A stretch of 64,000 nt of DNA. Origin: Winogradskyella aurantiaca. Lineage in GTDB: Bacteria > Bacteroidota > Bacteroidia > Flavobacteriales > Flavobacteriaceae. The notes beneath the pieces are model-generated. The model was not told the DNA's origin, did not search any database, and was given only the letters and a program-made list of their open reading frames with translations. Below are positions 46,946-55,008 of the stretch, in pieces. Numbering within the stretch: the first letter of the stretch is position 1; each line of letters opens with the position of its first letter. Location of the stretch: the NCBI RefSeq assembly GCF_003362725.1, contig NZ_QKTV01000009.1:62001-126000 (forward strand). The letters run 5' to 3'. The position numbers and the translations under genes are program-made.

Positions 46946-47341
46946 TTATAGAGCTTCAGGAATATTCTTGCTGAGGGTCTCTATGAACTTAGTTATGGGA
47001 CCTTTAATCATCATACTCATCATTGGATTAAAATCACCTTCAAACTTAAGTTGCACATCACTATTGTCACTATCGGTAGATTGAATTTCTCCAGTCAATG
47101 AGAAGTCGAGTTTTCCTCCTGCTGCTCCAAGAACAATTTTGTTTGGTGCCTGAACCTCTTTTTTCTTTAATACAATTTCAGGCATACCTTTTAAGGCAAA
47201 TAAAAATTTGTCTTCCTCTAACAATTCAAATTTGCTGATATTTTCAGGCATTAATTTTTCAAAATTTTTGACATCCGATAAAAAGTCAAAAATAGCCTGC
47301 TGGTTTTTAGGTACTGATACTTTGGGAGATTCTAATTTCAT
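46946..47341 (-). CDS. SRPBCC-family (START-like) protein
   Basis: The 131-residue protein has the START/polyketide-cyclase-like pattern: a first strand followed by a helix (QQAIFDFLSDVKNFEKLMPE), alternating strands and a long C-terminal helix (MMIKGPITKFIETLSKNI). No enzyme motif is visible. It starts 8 nt after pyrE and reads with it, so it is probably co-transcribed. Ligand and function are unknown; similar genes next to pyrE are common in Flavobacteriaceae. Confidence 0.72.
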   Translation of the reverse strand: MKLESPKVSVPKNQQAIFDFLSDVKNFEKLMPENISKFELLEEDKFLFALKGMPEIVLKKKEVQAPNKIVLGAAGGKLDFSLTGEIQSTDSDNSDVQLKFEGDFNPMMSMMIKGPITKFIETLSKNIPEAL

Positions 47342-47349
47342 AGGTGTTT

Positions 47350-47994
47350 TTATTTAAGTGACCATTCACTTGGGTTGTTATTCCAGGAGGATAACACCTC
47401 AAGCTGCTTGTTGGTTATGTAGTTTGTTTCCAGTGCCTCGTTTAAAAGGCTGTCATAATTGCTTAAAGTGTGTAATTGCACATTAGCTGCTTTGAAATTC
47501 TCTAGAGCCACATTAAAACCGTATGAGAATATAGCAATCATACCTTTGACGTCTGCTTCGGCGTCTTTCAAGGCCTTGACAGCATTAAGACTACTTTTTC
47601 CAGTACTTATTAGATCTTCTATAACAACTACTCTTTGGTGTTTGTCAAGTTGACCTTCAATTTGATTTTGTCGACCATGCTTTTTGGCTTCTGGGCGTAC
47701 ATAAACAAAGGGAAGATTCATTTCTTGAGCAACCAATGCCCCAATACCAATGGCACCCGTAGCAACACCGGCAATCACATCTGGTTTTCCGTATAATTCC
47801 TCGATACCAGTTGCCATTGCTGACTTTACGTAGTTTCTTATCTGCGGGTAAGATAATACAATTCGATTATCACAGTAAATTGGAGATTTCCATCCTGAAG
47901 CCCATGTAAAAGGATCTTCTGGACTTAACTTTATCGCATTAATTTGCAATAAAAGTTCTGCAGTTTTTTTGGCTGTTTGCTCATTTAAAATCAT
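47350..47994 (-). CDS. pyrE: Orotate phosphoribosyltransferase
   Basis: The 214-residue enzyme makes orotidine 5'-phosphate from orotate and PRPP in pyrimidine synthesis. It has PFTWASGWKSPIYCDNR near 24, DVIAGVATGAIGIGALVA near 70 and the PRPP motif VVVIEDLISTGKSSLNAV near 121. A TAATTTTG box (47999-48006) sits only 4 nt upstream of its ATG, which suggests a leaderless or near-leaderless mRNA. It is divergent from the Nudix gene. Confidence 0.96.
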   Translation of the reverse strand: MILNEQTAKKTAELLLQINAIKLSPEDPFTWASGWKSPIYCDNRIVLSYPQIRNYVKSAMATGIEELYGKPDVIAGVATGAIGIGALVAQEMNLPFVYVRPEAKKHGRQNQIEGQLDKHQRVVVIEDLISTGKSSLNAVKALKDAEADVKGMIAIFSYGFNVALENFKAANVQLHTLSNYDSLLNEALETNYITNKQLEVLSSWNNNPSEWSLK

Positions 47995-47998
47995 GCGG

Positions 47999-48006
47999 CA
48001 AAATTA
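47999..48006 (-). promoter_or_regulatory. -7 box of pyrE, abutting the start codon
   Basis: On the leftward strand TAATTTTG matches the -7 consensus and ends 4 nt before the pyrE ATG. Transcription would then begin at or just before the start codon. No clear -33 TTG is seen at the usual distance, so the call rests on the one box. Confidence 0.4.
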
Positions 48007-48113
48007 ACTAATTTTAGTAAACAGTTATTTATTGATAACTTAATTTATGCCTTTGTGACTTGAAATTTTAATTTGATAATTTAGTCCAATAATAAGGTGA
48101 TAAAATTGTAAGA

Positions 48114-48695
48114 GTGCAAACCATTTTTGTCGGGAATAAACCCATTATTCTAACTTCAAATTTCGAGAAAGAGACCAATCATAAAACCTTTCTCTTACGT
48201 ACTGTTAATATTGGTAAGGTTATTAAGTTATTAAACCAAACTGATTTGAAGGCTGTTCATTTATATGACAAGGATTCTGAAAATTTATTAAAACGATTTT
48301 TAAAGCTACTTCCAAATACTGTTGCCGGCGGTGGTAAGGTTTTTAATGATGCTAACGAAATACTTTTTATTTACAGAAATGATAAATGGGATCTGCCTAA
48401 AGGACGAGCCGAGGCCAAAGAGAGTATTGAAGAAACTGCCATTAGAGAAGTTGAAGAAGAAACTGGTGTGGAAGGACTTAAAATTTCTAAACCCCTTCAG
48501 ACCACTTATCATATATTCAAACGCAACGGAAAGCACCGTATAAAAGTGACCTATTGGTTTGAAATGACTACAAACTACAGTGGAAAACTAAAACCACAGA
48601 TTAAAGAAGGAATTACCAAAGTGCAATGGCTAAATAAGAAAGAATCCAGGCAAGCATTAGAACATAGCTATGCTAATATCAGGATCCTCATTTAG
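48114..48695 (+). CDS. Nudix hydrolase
   Basis: The 193-residue protein has a complete Nudix box, G-x5-E-x7-REUxEE-x-GU, in GRAEAKESIEETAIREVEEE followed by TGV, near residue 100. The first 65 residues are an N-terminal extension typical of flavobacterial members. The substrate cannot be assigned; Nudix enzymes cleave nucleoside diphosphates linked to another group. The start is GTG at 48114, the only good option upstream of the conserved region. Its 3' end overlaps the M14 peptidase gene by 8 nt, tail to tail. Confidence 0.85.
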   Translation: MQTIFVGNKPIILTSNFEKETNHKTFLLRTVNIGKVIKLLNQTDLKAVHLYDKDSENLLKRFLKLLPNTVAGGGKVFNDANEILFIYRNDKWDLPKGRAEAKESIEETAIREVEEETGVEGLKISKPLQTTYHIFKRNGKHRIKVTYWFEMTTNYSGKLKPQIKEGITKVQWLNKKESRQALEHSYANIRILI

Positions 48696-50427
48696 CTACC
48701 CTGAATATCGGATAGGTCATGTGTGCCTTCTCATAATTATTACTTTGTTTGTGTAACCAGTCTAATTGTGCATACCAATTATTGGCAAAATCACTGTCGT
48801 ATGTTTTCTTGAGATTAAAGTCAATTTGTAATTGAGGGTTAGCCCTGAGCAATTCAGAAGCTTTGTCTTCCCAAACGTAAGGCGAGAATCCTTCTTTTTG
48901 TTGTAAAACGGTATCAAAATAATTCCAATTAAAGAACGAATCAACTGCAGTTGGCTCTAAAGTTTCAATTAGGTATCGAATCCCCGGTTGTGCCGTTTTT
49001 ACAATATAATCACCTTTATAAAATTGTAGTTCAGTTTCTTTCGAAGAAACGGTTGTCCTATAATGTGAATAATGCCCTTCGTAAGGTCGGGTCCGGGTTT
49101 TGTAATCTTTAATTTTATATTGTTCCACCTTGATCATTGTATCCTTCTCAAATTGCTGCATTGCAATTCCATTTTCTGTTAAGCGATCAATAACATGATG
49201 CCAACCTTTGGGAATAATGTAAGCCTCAGGAATTGATATACTGTCTGTAGCTTTAAAGTAGTTAGAATAAGTTACGGGTTTTGTGAAGGGTTTGCTTTGG
49301 TCATATTTTAGACGCTGGCCACCAGTTAAGGAACTTTCTAAGTATGTGCCTTCATAGCCCTTGAAATTAAGGGTACTTGTTTTAGTGGTGTCAATGGCCC
49401 ATTGGGTAGGGTAGTAGCTAGATGATTGCCAGAAATTTAATTGGTCTTGTTTCAAAGACTTAATAGTTTCTGAATTGGAATCAACAATTGTAATCATAGA
49501 TTTCATTAACTGATAGGTGCTTTCCACTCGTTTCTTGTAAGGCTTTAGCATATGCGTTTCCACCATCATTCCTAGAGTGTTAAATAAGGTGGTATAGCCA
49601 GTTGAGTATCTTGGTGAATCCATAAACTGCGAAAAACCAGTTTCAGGGACTCTATTAAATACATTGACGTAAGGGGTAATATCCCAGTTATTGTCTAGGA
49701 GGTCCTTTTCTAATTGAGGCATAAGAAACTCATGCAGATAAGTACCCTGGGGACCACCAAGCTTATTGTGTTGTGTAAAAAGATGGGTTAGAGTATACTG
49801 ATAGTCAGCACCGTTGCTTACATGGTTATCTATAAATGCGTCGGGTTGAATTGTATTAAAAATTTGAGCAAAGGCTTGAGCATTGCGTGTATCGGCTTTT
49901 ATGAAATCTCTATTGAGATCATAGTTTTGAGCATTACCTCTAAACCCGTAGGATTTTGGTCCGTTTTGATTGGTTCTGGTTCCAGAATTTCTATTAAGAC
50001 TTCCTCCAATATTATAGACAGGGATGGTTACAAGTATGAGGTTTTCCGGAGAGTCGATTTTATTTTGTGCTAAATCTCTATAGAGCATCATGGTGGCGTC
50101 GATACCATCTGATTCTCCAGGGTGAATGCCATTATTAATGAGTAAAATGCTATGCTCCTTGCGCAGTGTATTAAAATCTGTCCCATTGGAGGATGGATTA
50201 TAGGTAACGAAGTGTAGTGGTTCTCCTGAATCACTCAGACCCATACTGTCAATTGAAATTTCAGAATAGGTGTCAGCTAAAGCCTTGTAGTATTCAATAA
50301 CTTCTGGATAGGTAGCCGTCTCTTGTCCTTCTGAAGATTCAAATGTAGTGGTGAAATCAAAATCAACATAAGGACTTTTCTTGGCACATGAGGTTACAAG
50401 AATAAGTACAATTAGAAGTTTTTTCAT
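48688..50427 (-). CDS. M14-family zinc carboxypeptidase-like lipoprotein
   Basis: I place the start at the ATG at 50427 (MKKLLIVLILVTSCAKK), which gives a lipoprotein signal with lipobox LVTSC; an ATG 10 codons upstream would put a polar stretch before it. The M14 domain has the zinc HxxE in IHPGESDGIDATMML near 105, NYDLNRDF near 170 and the later His in IDNHVSNGADYQY near 200. The final 250 residues look like an accessory beta domain. The protein of about 579 residues is probably anchored in the envelope and trims peptides. It overlaps the Nudix gene tail to tail. Confidence 0.83.
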   Translation of the reverse strand: MKKLLIVLILVTSCAKKSPYVDFDFTTTFESSEGQETATYPEVIEYYKALADTYSEISIDSMGLSDSGEPLHFVTYNPSSNGTDFNTLRKEHSILLINNGIHPGESDGIDATMMLYRDLAQNKIDSPENLILVTIPVYNIGGSLNRNSGTRTNQNGPKSYGFRGNAQNYDLNRDFIKADTRNAQAFAQIFNTIQPDAFIDNHVSNGADYQYTLTHLFTQHNKLGGPQGTYLHEFLMPQLEKDLLDNNWDITPYVNVFNRVPETGFSQFMDSPRYSTGYTTLFNTLGMMVETHMLKPYKKRVESTYQLMKSMITIVDSNSETIKSLKQDQLNFWQSSSYYPTQWAIDTTKTSTLNFKGYEGTYLESSLTGGQRLKYDQSKPFTKPVTYSNYFKATDSISIPEAYIIPKGWHHVIDRLTENGIAMQQFEKDTMIKVEQYKIKDYKTRTRPYEGHYSHYRTTVSSKETELQFYKGDYIVKTAQPGIRYLIETLEPTAVDSFFNWNYFDTVLQQKEGFSPYVWEDKASELLRANPQLQIDFNLKKTYDSDFANNWYAQLDWLHKQSNNYEKAHMTYPIFRVAK

Positions 50428-50487
50428 TTGAAAGTTGGGTCTGGAATTAAACTTCAAACTTAGTCAAATTCTTTTGTTAAACACAAT

Positions 50488-50516
50488 TTGTAAATACGTA
50501 TAAAACCATAATTTTG
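50488..50516 (+). promoter_or_regulatory. ctlX promoter
   Basis: TTG at 50488-50490 and TAATTTTG at 50509-50516 are 18 nt apart, close to the TTG-N19-TAnnTTTG consensus. The -7 box ends 18 nt before the ctlX ATG, which fits a short leader. Confidence 0.6.
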
Positions 50517-50534
50517 TGCTGCTAAATTTTATTC

Positions 50535-51467
50535 ATGCGACAAATAAGCAATTCAATTTTAATGATTCGCCCGGATGGAATAAGGGCCAATGAACAGACA
50601 GCAGTTAATAACTATTTTCAAAAACAATTAGAAGGGTCAGCAGAGCAAATTAATGCACAAGCTCAGAAGGAGTTTGATGCCTTTGTAAAGAAGTTACAAG
50701 ATGCGGGTGTTAACGTAATTGTTGATCGTAGTGGAGCCAGTAAGGATACACCAGATGCTGTTTTTCCTAACAATTGGGTGAGTTTTCATGCCAATGGAGA
50801 TGTCGCTGTATATCCTATGTTTGCCGAAAACAGAAGAACAGAGAGACGGACGGAGGTATTTGATCTCATAGAATCAGACGGCTTTAAAATTGCCGAAATA
50901 GTTGATTATACCGGTGCAGAAGATGAGGGTTTGTTTCTGGAAGGAACAGGAAGTCTCATCTTAGATAGAGAAAATAAAAAAGCCTATTGCGCATTGTCAC
51001 CTAGAGCAGATGAGGATTTAGTTATTGAATTTTGTGAGGACTTTGAATATACTCCTGTGATTTTCAACGCGTATCAAAGCGTAAATGGTCAGCGCTTGGC
51101 CATCTATCATACCAATGTAATGATGTGTATAGCCGAAACATTTGCCGTGATATGTACTGCTTCAATTGATGACAAGAAAGAGCGCAAACTGGTCTTGAGT
51201 AACTTAAAGGAAGATGGTAAAGAAGTTATTGATATCACCGAAGCGCAAATGCATCAATTTGCAGGCAATATGCTTCAAGTAGTCTCAAAAAACAATCAGC
51301 CACTATTAATTATGAGTGCCACTGCTTACCACAGTCTTAGGCCTGATCAGGTTGCAAAAATTGAACAACATTGCCCTATTTTGTATAGCGATATAAATAC
51401 CATTGAAACTTTAGGAGGTGGATCGGCCCGTTGTATGATGGCCGAAGTATTTTTACCGAAGGCTTAG
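50535..51467 (+). CDS. ctlX: Citrulline utilisation hydrolase CtlX-like (arginine deiminase-related)
   Basis: The 310-residue pentein-fold protein begins MRQISNSILMIRPDGIRANE. It has DAVFPNNWVSFHANGDVAVY near 76, the Asp/Glu region GLFLEGTGSLILD near 132, the His region IYHTNVMMCI near 194 and the Cys nucleophile in GGGSARCMMAEVF at the C-terminus. This fits the CtlX group of guanidino hydrolases linked to citrulline and arginine use. Exact substrate specificity is inferred from family. Its last 4 nt overlap the end of the interrupted CpcT-like gene. Confidence 0.85.
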   Translation: MRQISNSILMIRPDGIRANEQTAVNNYFQKQLEGSAEQINAQAQKEFDAFVKKLQDAGVNVIVDRSGASKDTPDAVFPNNWVSFHANGDVAVYPMFAENRRTERRTEVFDLIESDGFKIAEIVDYTGAEDEGLFLEGTGSLILDRENKKAYCALSPRADEDLVIEFCEDFEYTPVIFNAYQSVNGQRLAIYHTNVMMCIAETFAVICTASIDDKKERKLVLSNLKEDGKEVIDITEAQMHQFAGNMLQVVSKNNQPLLIMSATAYHSLRPDQVAKIEQHCPILYSDINTIETLGGGSARCMMAEVFLPKA

Positions 51468-52090
51468 TTAATCTTATTAAAAACATACCCGCCTTTTTCG
51501 GCGCCCCAAACCTGATTACCATCACCGTCCATACCGCGGTCCCAGGAAATGATGGTTCCTTTGGTTAGTTCAACCTCGCTCGTAGCATAGCTGGCACCTC
51601 TAAGGGAACTGTTGCATTAGTTTTCGCCTGTACTTCCTTTGAAATGGTTCTTGTCAAGTCGTTTTAAAATGACTTCGCAGCCATCTCGTAGAATAAGATC
51701 TGATTTCGAAATCTTATTAAATGATTTTGAAGTCTTCCATTTTCCTATCCATTCTTTTTCGTTAGGAAGGGCATACACGGCAGAACTAAACGTTGAGTCA
51801 GTTATTCTTGTAATTTCATAGACCCGTTGTCTATAGGGTTTGTCTTGCATGCTGTTAAGTGCCTGTTCCACGTAGAGGAAATGTCCTTGATCCTTCCAGA
51901 TAGGATACATATGCAAAGAGATGTTATAGTAGCTTGAATCCTGCTGAGATTGCAACTCAGAATTGAAGGATCCTTGCATTAATTTATGAAGTTCACTTAG
52001 CTCTTTATCCTGATTAAAAGTATGAGTGGTGTCAATTTCTGGCTTGAAGAAAATTGATAATAAAATGAGTAAAATTACGGGTGCCTTCAT
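51464..52090 (-). pseudogene. CpcT/CpeT-family gene interrupted by an in-frame stop
   Basis: The first part (52090-51617) encodes 157 residues with a signal peptide (MKAPVILLILLSIFFKP), LMQGSFNSELQSQQD near 37 and DGCEVILKRLD near 137, then TAA. In the same frame a further 50 codons follow (51616-51464): NSSLRGASYATSEV, SWDRGMD and VWGAEKGGYVF. These are the conserved C-terminal motifs of the CpcT/CpeT chromophore-lyase-like family. So one stop codon splits an otherwise full-length gene of about 208 residues. It reads as a recent nonsense mutation; readthrough or a sequencing error are alternatives. In bacteria without phycobilins this family has no known role. It lies 34 nt downstream of the histidine kinase gene, on the same strand. 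Confidence 0.82.
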
Positions 52091-52124
52091 TTAAGCTTGA
52101 TTTAGAGGGCTAATGTAAATAAAA

Positions 52125-54167
52125 TTAAGATTGAGGTGCTGCTTTTGGAAGTTCAATAAAGAATTTACTACCAACATTTAAAGTGCTTTCTACCCAGATT
52201 TTTCCTTGGTTTAGTTCCACAAGATCCTTGGCGATACTCAGACCTAAACCTGTACCTTTTTCATTTTTAGTACCACGGGTTGTAAAGTTATTAGCTGCAT
52301 TAAATAATTTATCAAGATTTTCATCAGAGATACCAACACCAGTATCCTCAACACAAATAAGGGATTTTCCATTTTTGTCAATATTGGAAATGGTTATCAT
52401 GTCTCCGTTTCGGCTAAACTTAACGGCATTGGTAATAAGATTTTGAATTACAATTTCGATCATACTCTTGTCCGCATAGACGAAATCCCGCTCGCTTTCA
52501 TCAATAAGAATTATACTCTTTTCTTCAACCTTTTGCTCTACGAGATCCATCTTATCCCTAAACACTTCCTGGATATTAAACATCTCTGGTTTAGGCTCCA
52601 AACTTTGAAGCTGAGACTTCGACCAATTCAATAAATTAAACAGTAAAGCAGAAGCATTATTGGCATTTTCACTCAATTCGGGAATCAGCTCATTAAACTC
52701 CTCTTTACTAATACTGTCTTCTCTCAACAGATCCAGAAACGCTTTAATGGATGATATGGAATCCTTTAAATCGTGGGATACAATAGAAAATAACTTGTCT
52801 TTTACCTGATTGCTTTCTTCAAGTTCGTCTTTGGTAATTTTTAGGGATTTAGTCTCAGTTCTTAAGTTTCCAATTTGTTCCTTTTGATCTGAAAGTGATG
52901 CTCGAATACCACGATTTCTAACTGCTTGAATAATTAGTAGGGATAAAAGCCCAAATGATATAACAAGTAATCCATAGAACCACCAGTCTGGAGTCTTGGA
53001 AGGATTTTCTAATGAGACTTTGGTGTCGGAATCAACTGAACCAAAATCAATAGGGTTGACTCTTGTTGTTTCTGAGTTGAGATTAGTTTTTGAATCCTTT
53101 GAAGAAGTCATGGTATCTCGTAACTCGTAATACGCACTTTGCCATTTGAAAGCATTTTGGAAGTAACCCCTAGTCGAATCTAATTGAATACGAATTAGGT
53201 AATTTTCTAAAAGTTCTGGTTTTAAATCGCTTTTATCTGCAATTGCATAGGCTTCTAATAATTGGCTTTCAGCTGTTCTTAACTTACCTCTCTGATAGTT
53301 TAAGTTGCCAAGTCCATTTAATGAAATAGCCAGTCCTTCAGAATTATTGGAATTTCGGTTGTACCTAAGGCCTTGTAACAGATATTTGGTAGCGAGATCA
53401 TATTCCTTAAATATTAAGTATTCGCTTCCTAATCTTGGTAACACCTCACCTAATAATGTTCCGTCGGTTTCTGGATTCAATAATTGAATGGCCTCTTTAT
53501 AATATTCAATTGCTTTACGATGTTCTTTAAGCTTAGAATAAAGCTTGGCAATATTTACAGTTGAGATCTTAATACCAGAACTATCCGCTAGGGACCGTCT
53601 GACCATCAGTGCTTTTTCGTTGTATTCAAGAGCTTTGTCTACATTATTAGTGTTGAGATAGGCTTCAGCAAGGCAATTATATGCACTACTTAACTCAGTT
53701 TGAAGATCATATTGTTCAAAGGTTGAAATGGCGGCTAGGGAATAGCCCAAACCTTGCTGGTAATTCCCTCGTTCAATTTCCAGGAGGCCAATTTTGCTAC
53801 TAACCCGCGCTAGTCCTAAAGAATCATTGATCGTAAAGTAGAAGTTGAGGGATTTGTTGTAATTGTCAATGGCATTAAAATAATCGTCACGCGAGTTGTA
53901 AATCACAGCCTTGTAGTAGTTGGCCTCTGCCAGTCCTCTAGAATAACTGAGGGTTTTTGCAAGGTCAAGAGTCTGATTTACATAAAGAAATGCCTTTGTA
54001 TAGTTCTTTGCATCTATGAGCTTAGAAATAAGCAGAAGGGAGGTGTCAACTTTAGCTGAGTCTTGGTTTTGATACGTTAATTCTACGGTAAGGCGATCTA
54101 TCTCTTCATTCTGGGCTTGAATAAAGAGCACGGATAAGAGTGCAGTTAGTACCAAAAAACGCTTCAT
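52125..54167 (-). CDS. TPR-containing hybrid-free sensor histidine kinase
   Basis: The 680-residue protein has a signal peptide (MKRFLVLTALLSVLFIQAQ), then about six tetratricopeptide repeats in the periplasm (residues 20-350; for example YNCLAEAYLNTNNVDKALEY). One membrane helix follows (WWFYGLLVISFGLLSLLIIQ, near 395) and a coiled linker. The kinase core has the H-box SIVSHDLKDSISSIKAF near 461, N-box QNLITNAVKFS near 575, G1 VEDTGVGIS near 605 and G2 GTGLGLSIAKDLVE near 637. It should sense an envelope signal. No response regulator gene is adjacent, so its partner is elsewhere. Confidence 0.92.
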   Translation of the reverse strand: MKRFLVLTALLSVLFIQAQNEEIDRLTVELTYQNQDSAKVDTSLLLISKLIDAKNYTKAFLYVNQTLDLAKTLSYSRGLAEANYYKAVIYNSRDDYFNAIDNYNKSLNFYFTINDSLGLARVSSKIGLLEIERGNYQQGLGYSLAAISTFEQYDLQTELSSAYNCLAEAYLNTNNVDKALEYNEKALMVRRSLADSSGIKISTVNIAKLYSKLKEHRKAIEYYKEAIQLLNPETDGTLLGEVLPRLGSEYLIFKEYDLATKYLLQGLRYNRNSNNSEGLAISLNGLGNLNYQRGKLRTAESQLLEAYAIADKSDLKPELLENYLIRIQLDSTRGYFQNAFKWQSAYYELRDTMTSSKDSKTNLNSETTRVNPIDFGSVDSDTKVSLENPSKTPDWWFYGLLVISFGLLSLLIIQAVRNRGIRASLSDQKEQIGNLRTETKSLKITKDELEESNQVKDKLFSIVSHDLKDSISSIKAFLDLLREDSISKEEFNELIPELSENANNASALLFNLLNWSKSQLQSLEPKPEMFNIQEVFRDKMDLVEQKVEEKSIILIDESERDFVYADKSMIEIVIQNLITNAVKFSRNGDMITISNIDKNGKSLICVEDTGVGISDENLDKLFNAANNFTTRGTKNEKGTGLGLSIAKDLVELNQGKIWVESTLNVGSKFFIELPKAAPQS

Positions 54168-54524
54168 ATAATAGATGCGCCTGGGTTATTTGCAATGTTA
54201 TTGTGATTTATATTAGCACGGAGGGATAGCCATAGTAAGTTCACACAAAACAATAACAACCAGATCAATGATTGATTATCAAGTTCCATTACCATTTGGG
54301 GCATGGTTAATAGCTTCTCAAAGTTGACTTAATCTTGCCAATTTTGCCAATAATCGGGTTTTAATACCTAAATAATAGATGAACGGTAAGTCACTTGTCT
54401 TAATTATTGACTCATTTCCGATTAATGACAAATTAATCCGAGGAAATACCGTTTGCTCGATGAAATGCATAAACCGCATAAATAACTGTAAATCAATTAA
54501 ATAAATATTCTATAAGATCGTGAT
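54168..54524. other. Intergenic region upstream of the histidine kinase
   Basis: These 357 nt between the kinase start and the VOC pseudogene hold only short open frames. I see no strong inverted repeat, tRNA or mobile-element end. Both flanking genes read left, so this is the kinase promoter region, but I cannot place a convincing promoter in it. Confidence 0.5.
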
Positions 54525-54890
54525 TCATTTAATTTCTTCACCAAACTTAATGAGGTTACCATGAACATCCAGAATGGCAAATTCTCTCATCCCATAAGGC
54601 TTGTCTTCTAAGTATCCATTAGGGTGTATGACGTTGCATTCCAGGAATTCTTTACAGAGTTCTTCAATCTGATTTACATCCACATAGCAACTTGTGTTTT
54701 TAGGATGGATGGGATCGTTACACTTCCAAAAATGGACAATAAAATCGTCTCGCCCTATAACAGCATAATTAGCACTAATATAGCCTGTTTCGTCAAATCA
54801 TAATTTAGCTCTGTAGAATTCCACACTTTCATTAATATCTAAGGATGCTAATACTGGAATCCCTCTTCTTAAATGATTGCCTCTATTCAT
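54525..54890 (-). pseudogene. VOC/bleomycin-resistance-like gene with an in-frame TGA
   Basis: Reading left from the ATG at 54890 (MNRGNHLRRGIPVLASLDIN), codon 31 is TGA (54800-54798) in the segment YRAKL-stop-FDETG. Most VOC-family proteins have Gly there (KLGF), so a GGA-to-TGA change is the simple explanation. After the stop the frame stays open for another 90 codons and shows normal VOC sequence: YAVIGRDDFIVHFWKCND, SCYVDVNQIEELCKEF and the C-terminal REFAILDVHGNLIKFGE. Frame, length (121 codons) and motifs are otherwise intact, which points to a recent nonsense mutation or a base-call error. Function before loss could be glyoxalase- or antibiotic-binding-like. Confidence 0.82.
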
Positions 54891-54968
54891 ATAATTACAG
54901 GGGTAAAAAATTGTTTTCTAAGGTACAAATAATGGCAAATCACAAAGGCTTCACACGCTTAAAAAGCT

Positions 54969-54976
54969 TATATTTG
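54969..54976 (+). promoter_or_regulatory. -7 box of argS
   Basis: TATATTTG matches TAnnTTTG and is followed by CTGCCC, like the start-site context seen before rpsL. It lies 32 nt before the argS ATG. A -33 TTG at the normal spacing is not obvious. Confidence 0.4.
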
Positions 54977-55008
54977 CTGCCCTTTAAAGCACAATATTAT
55001 TGAATGTT

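Noticed and set aside
51464-51616. Programmed frameshift as an explanation for the split CpcT-like gene
   Set aside because: The downstream part is in the same frame as the upstream part, so only a stop codon, not a frame change, separates them.
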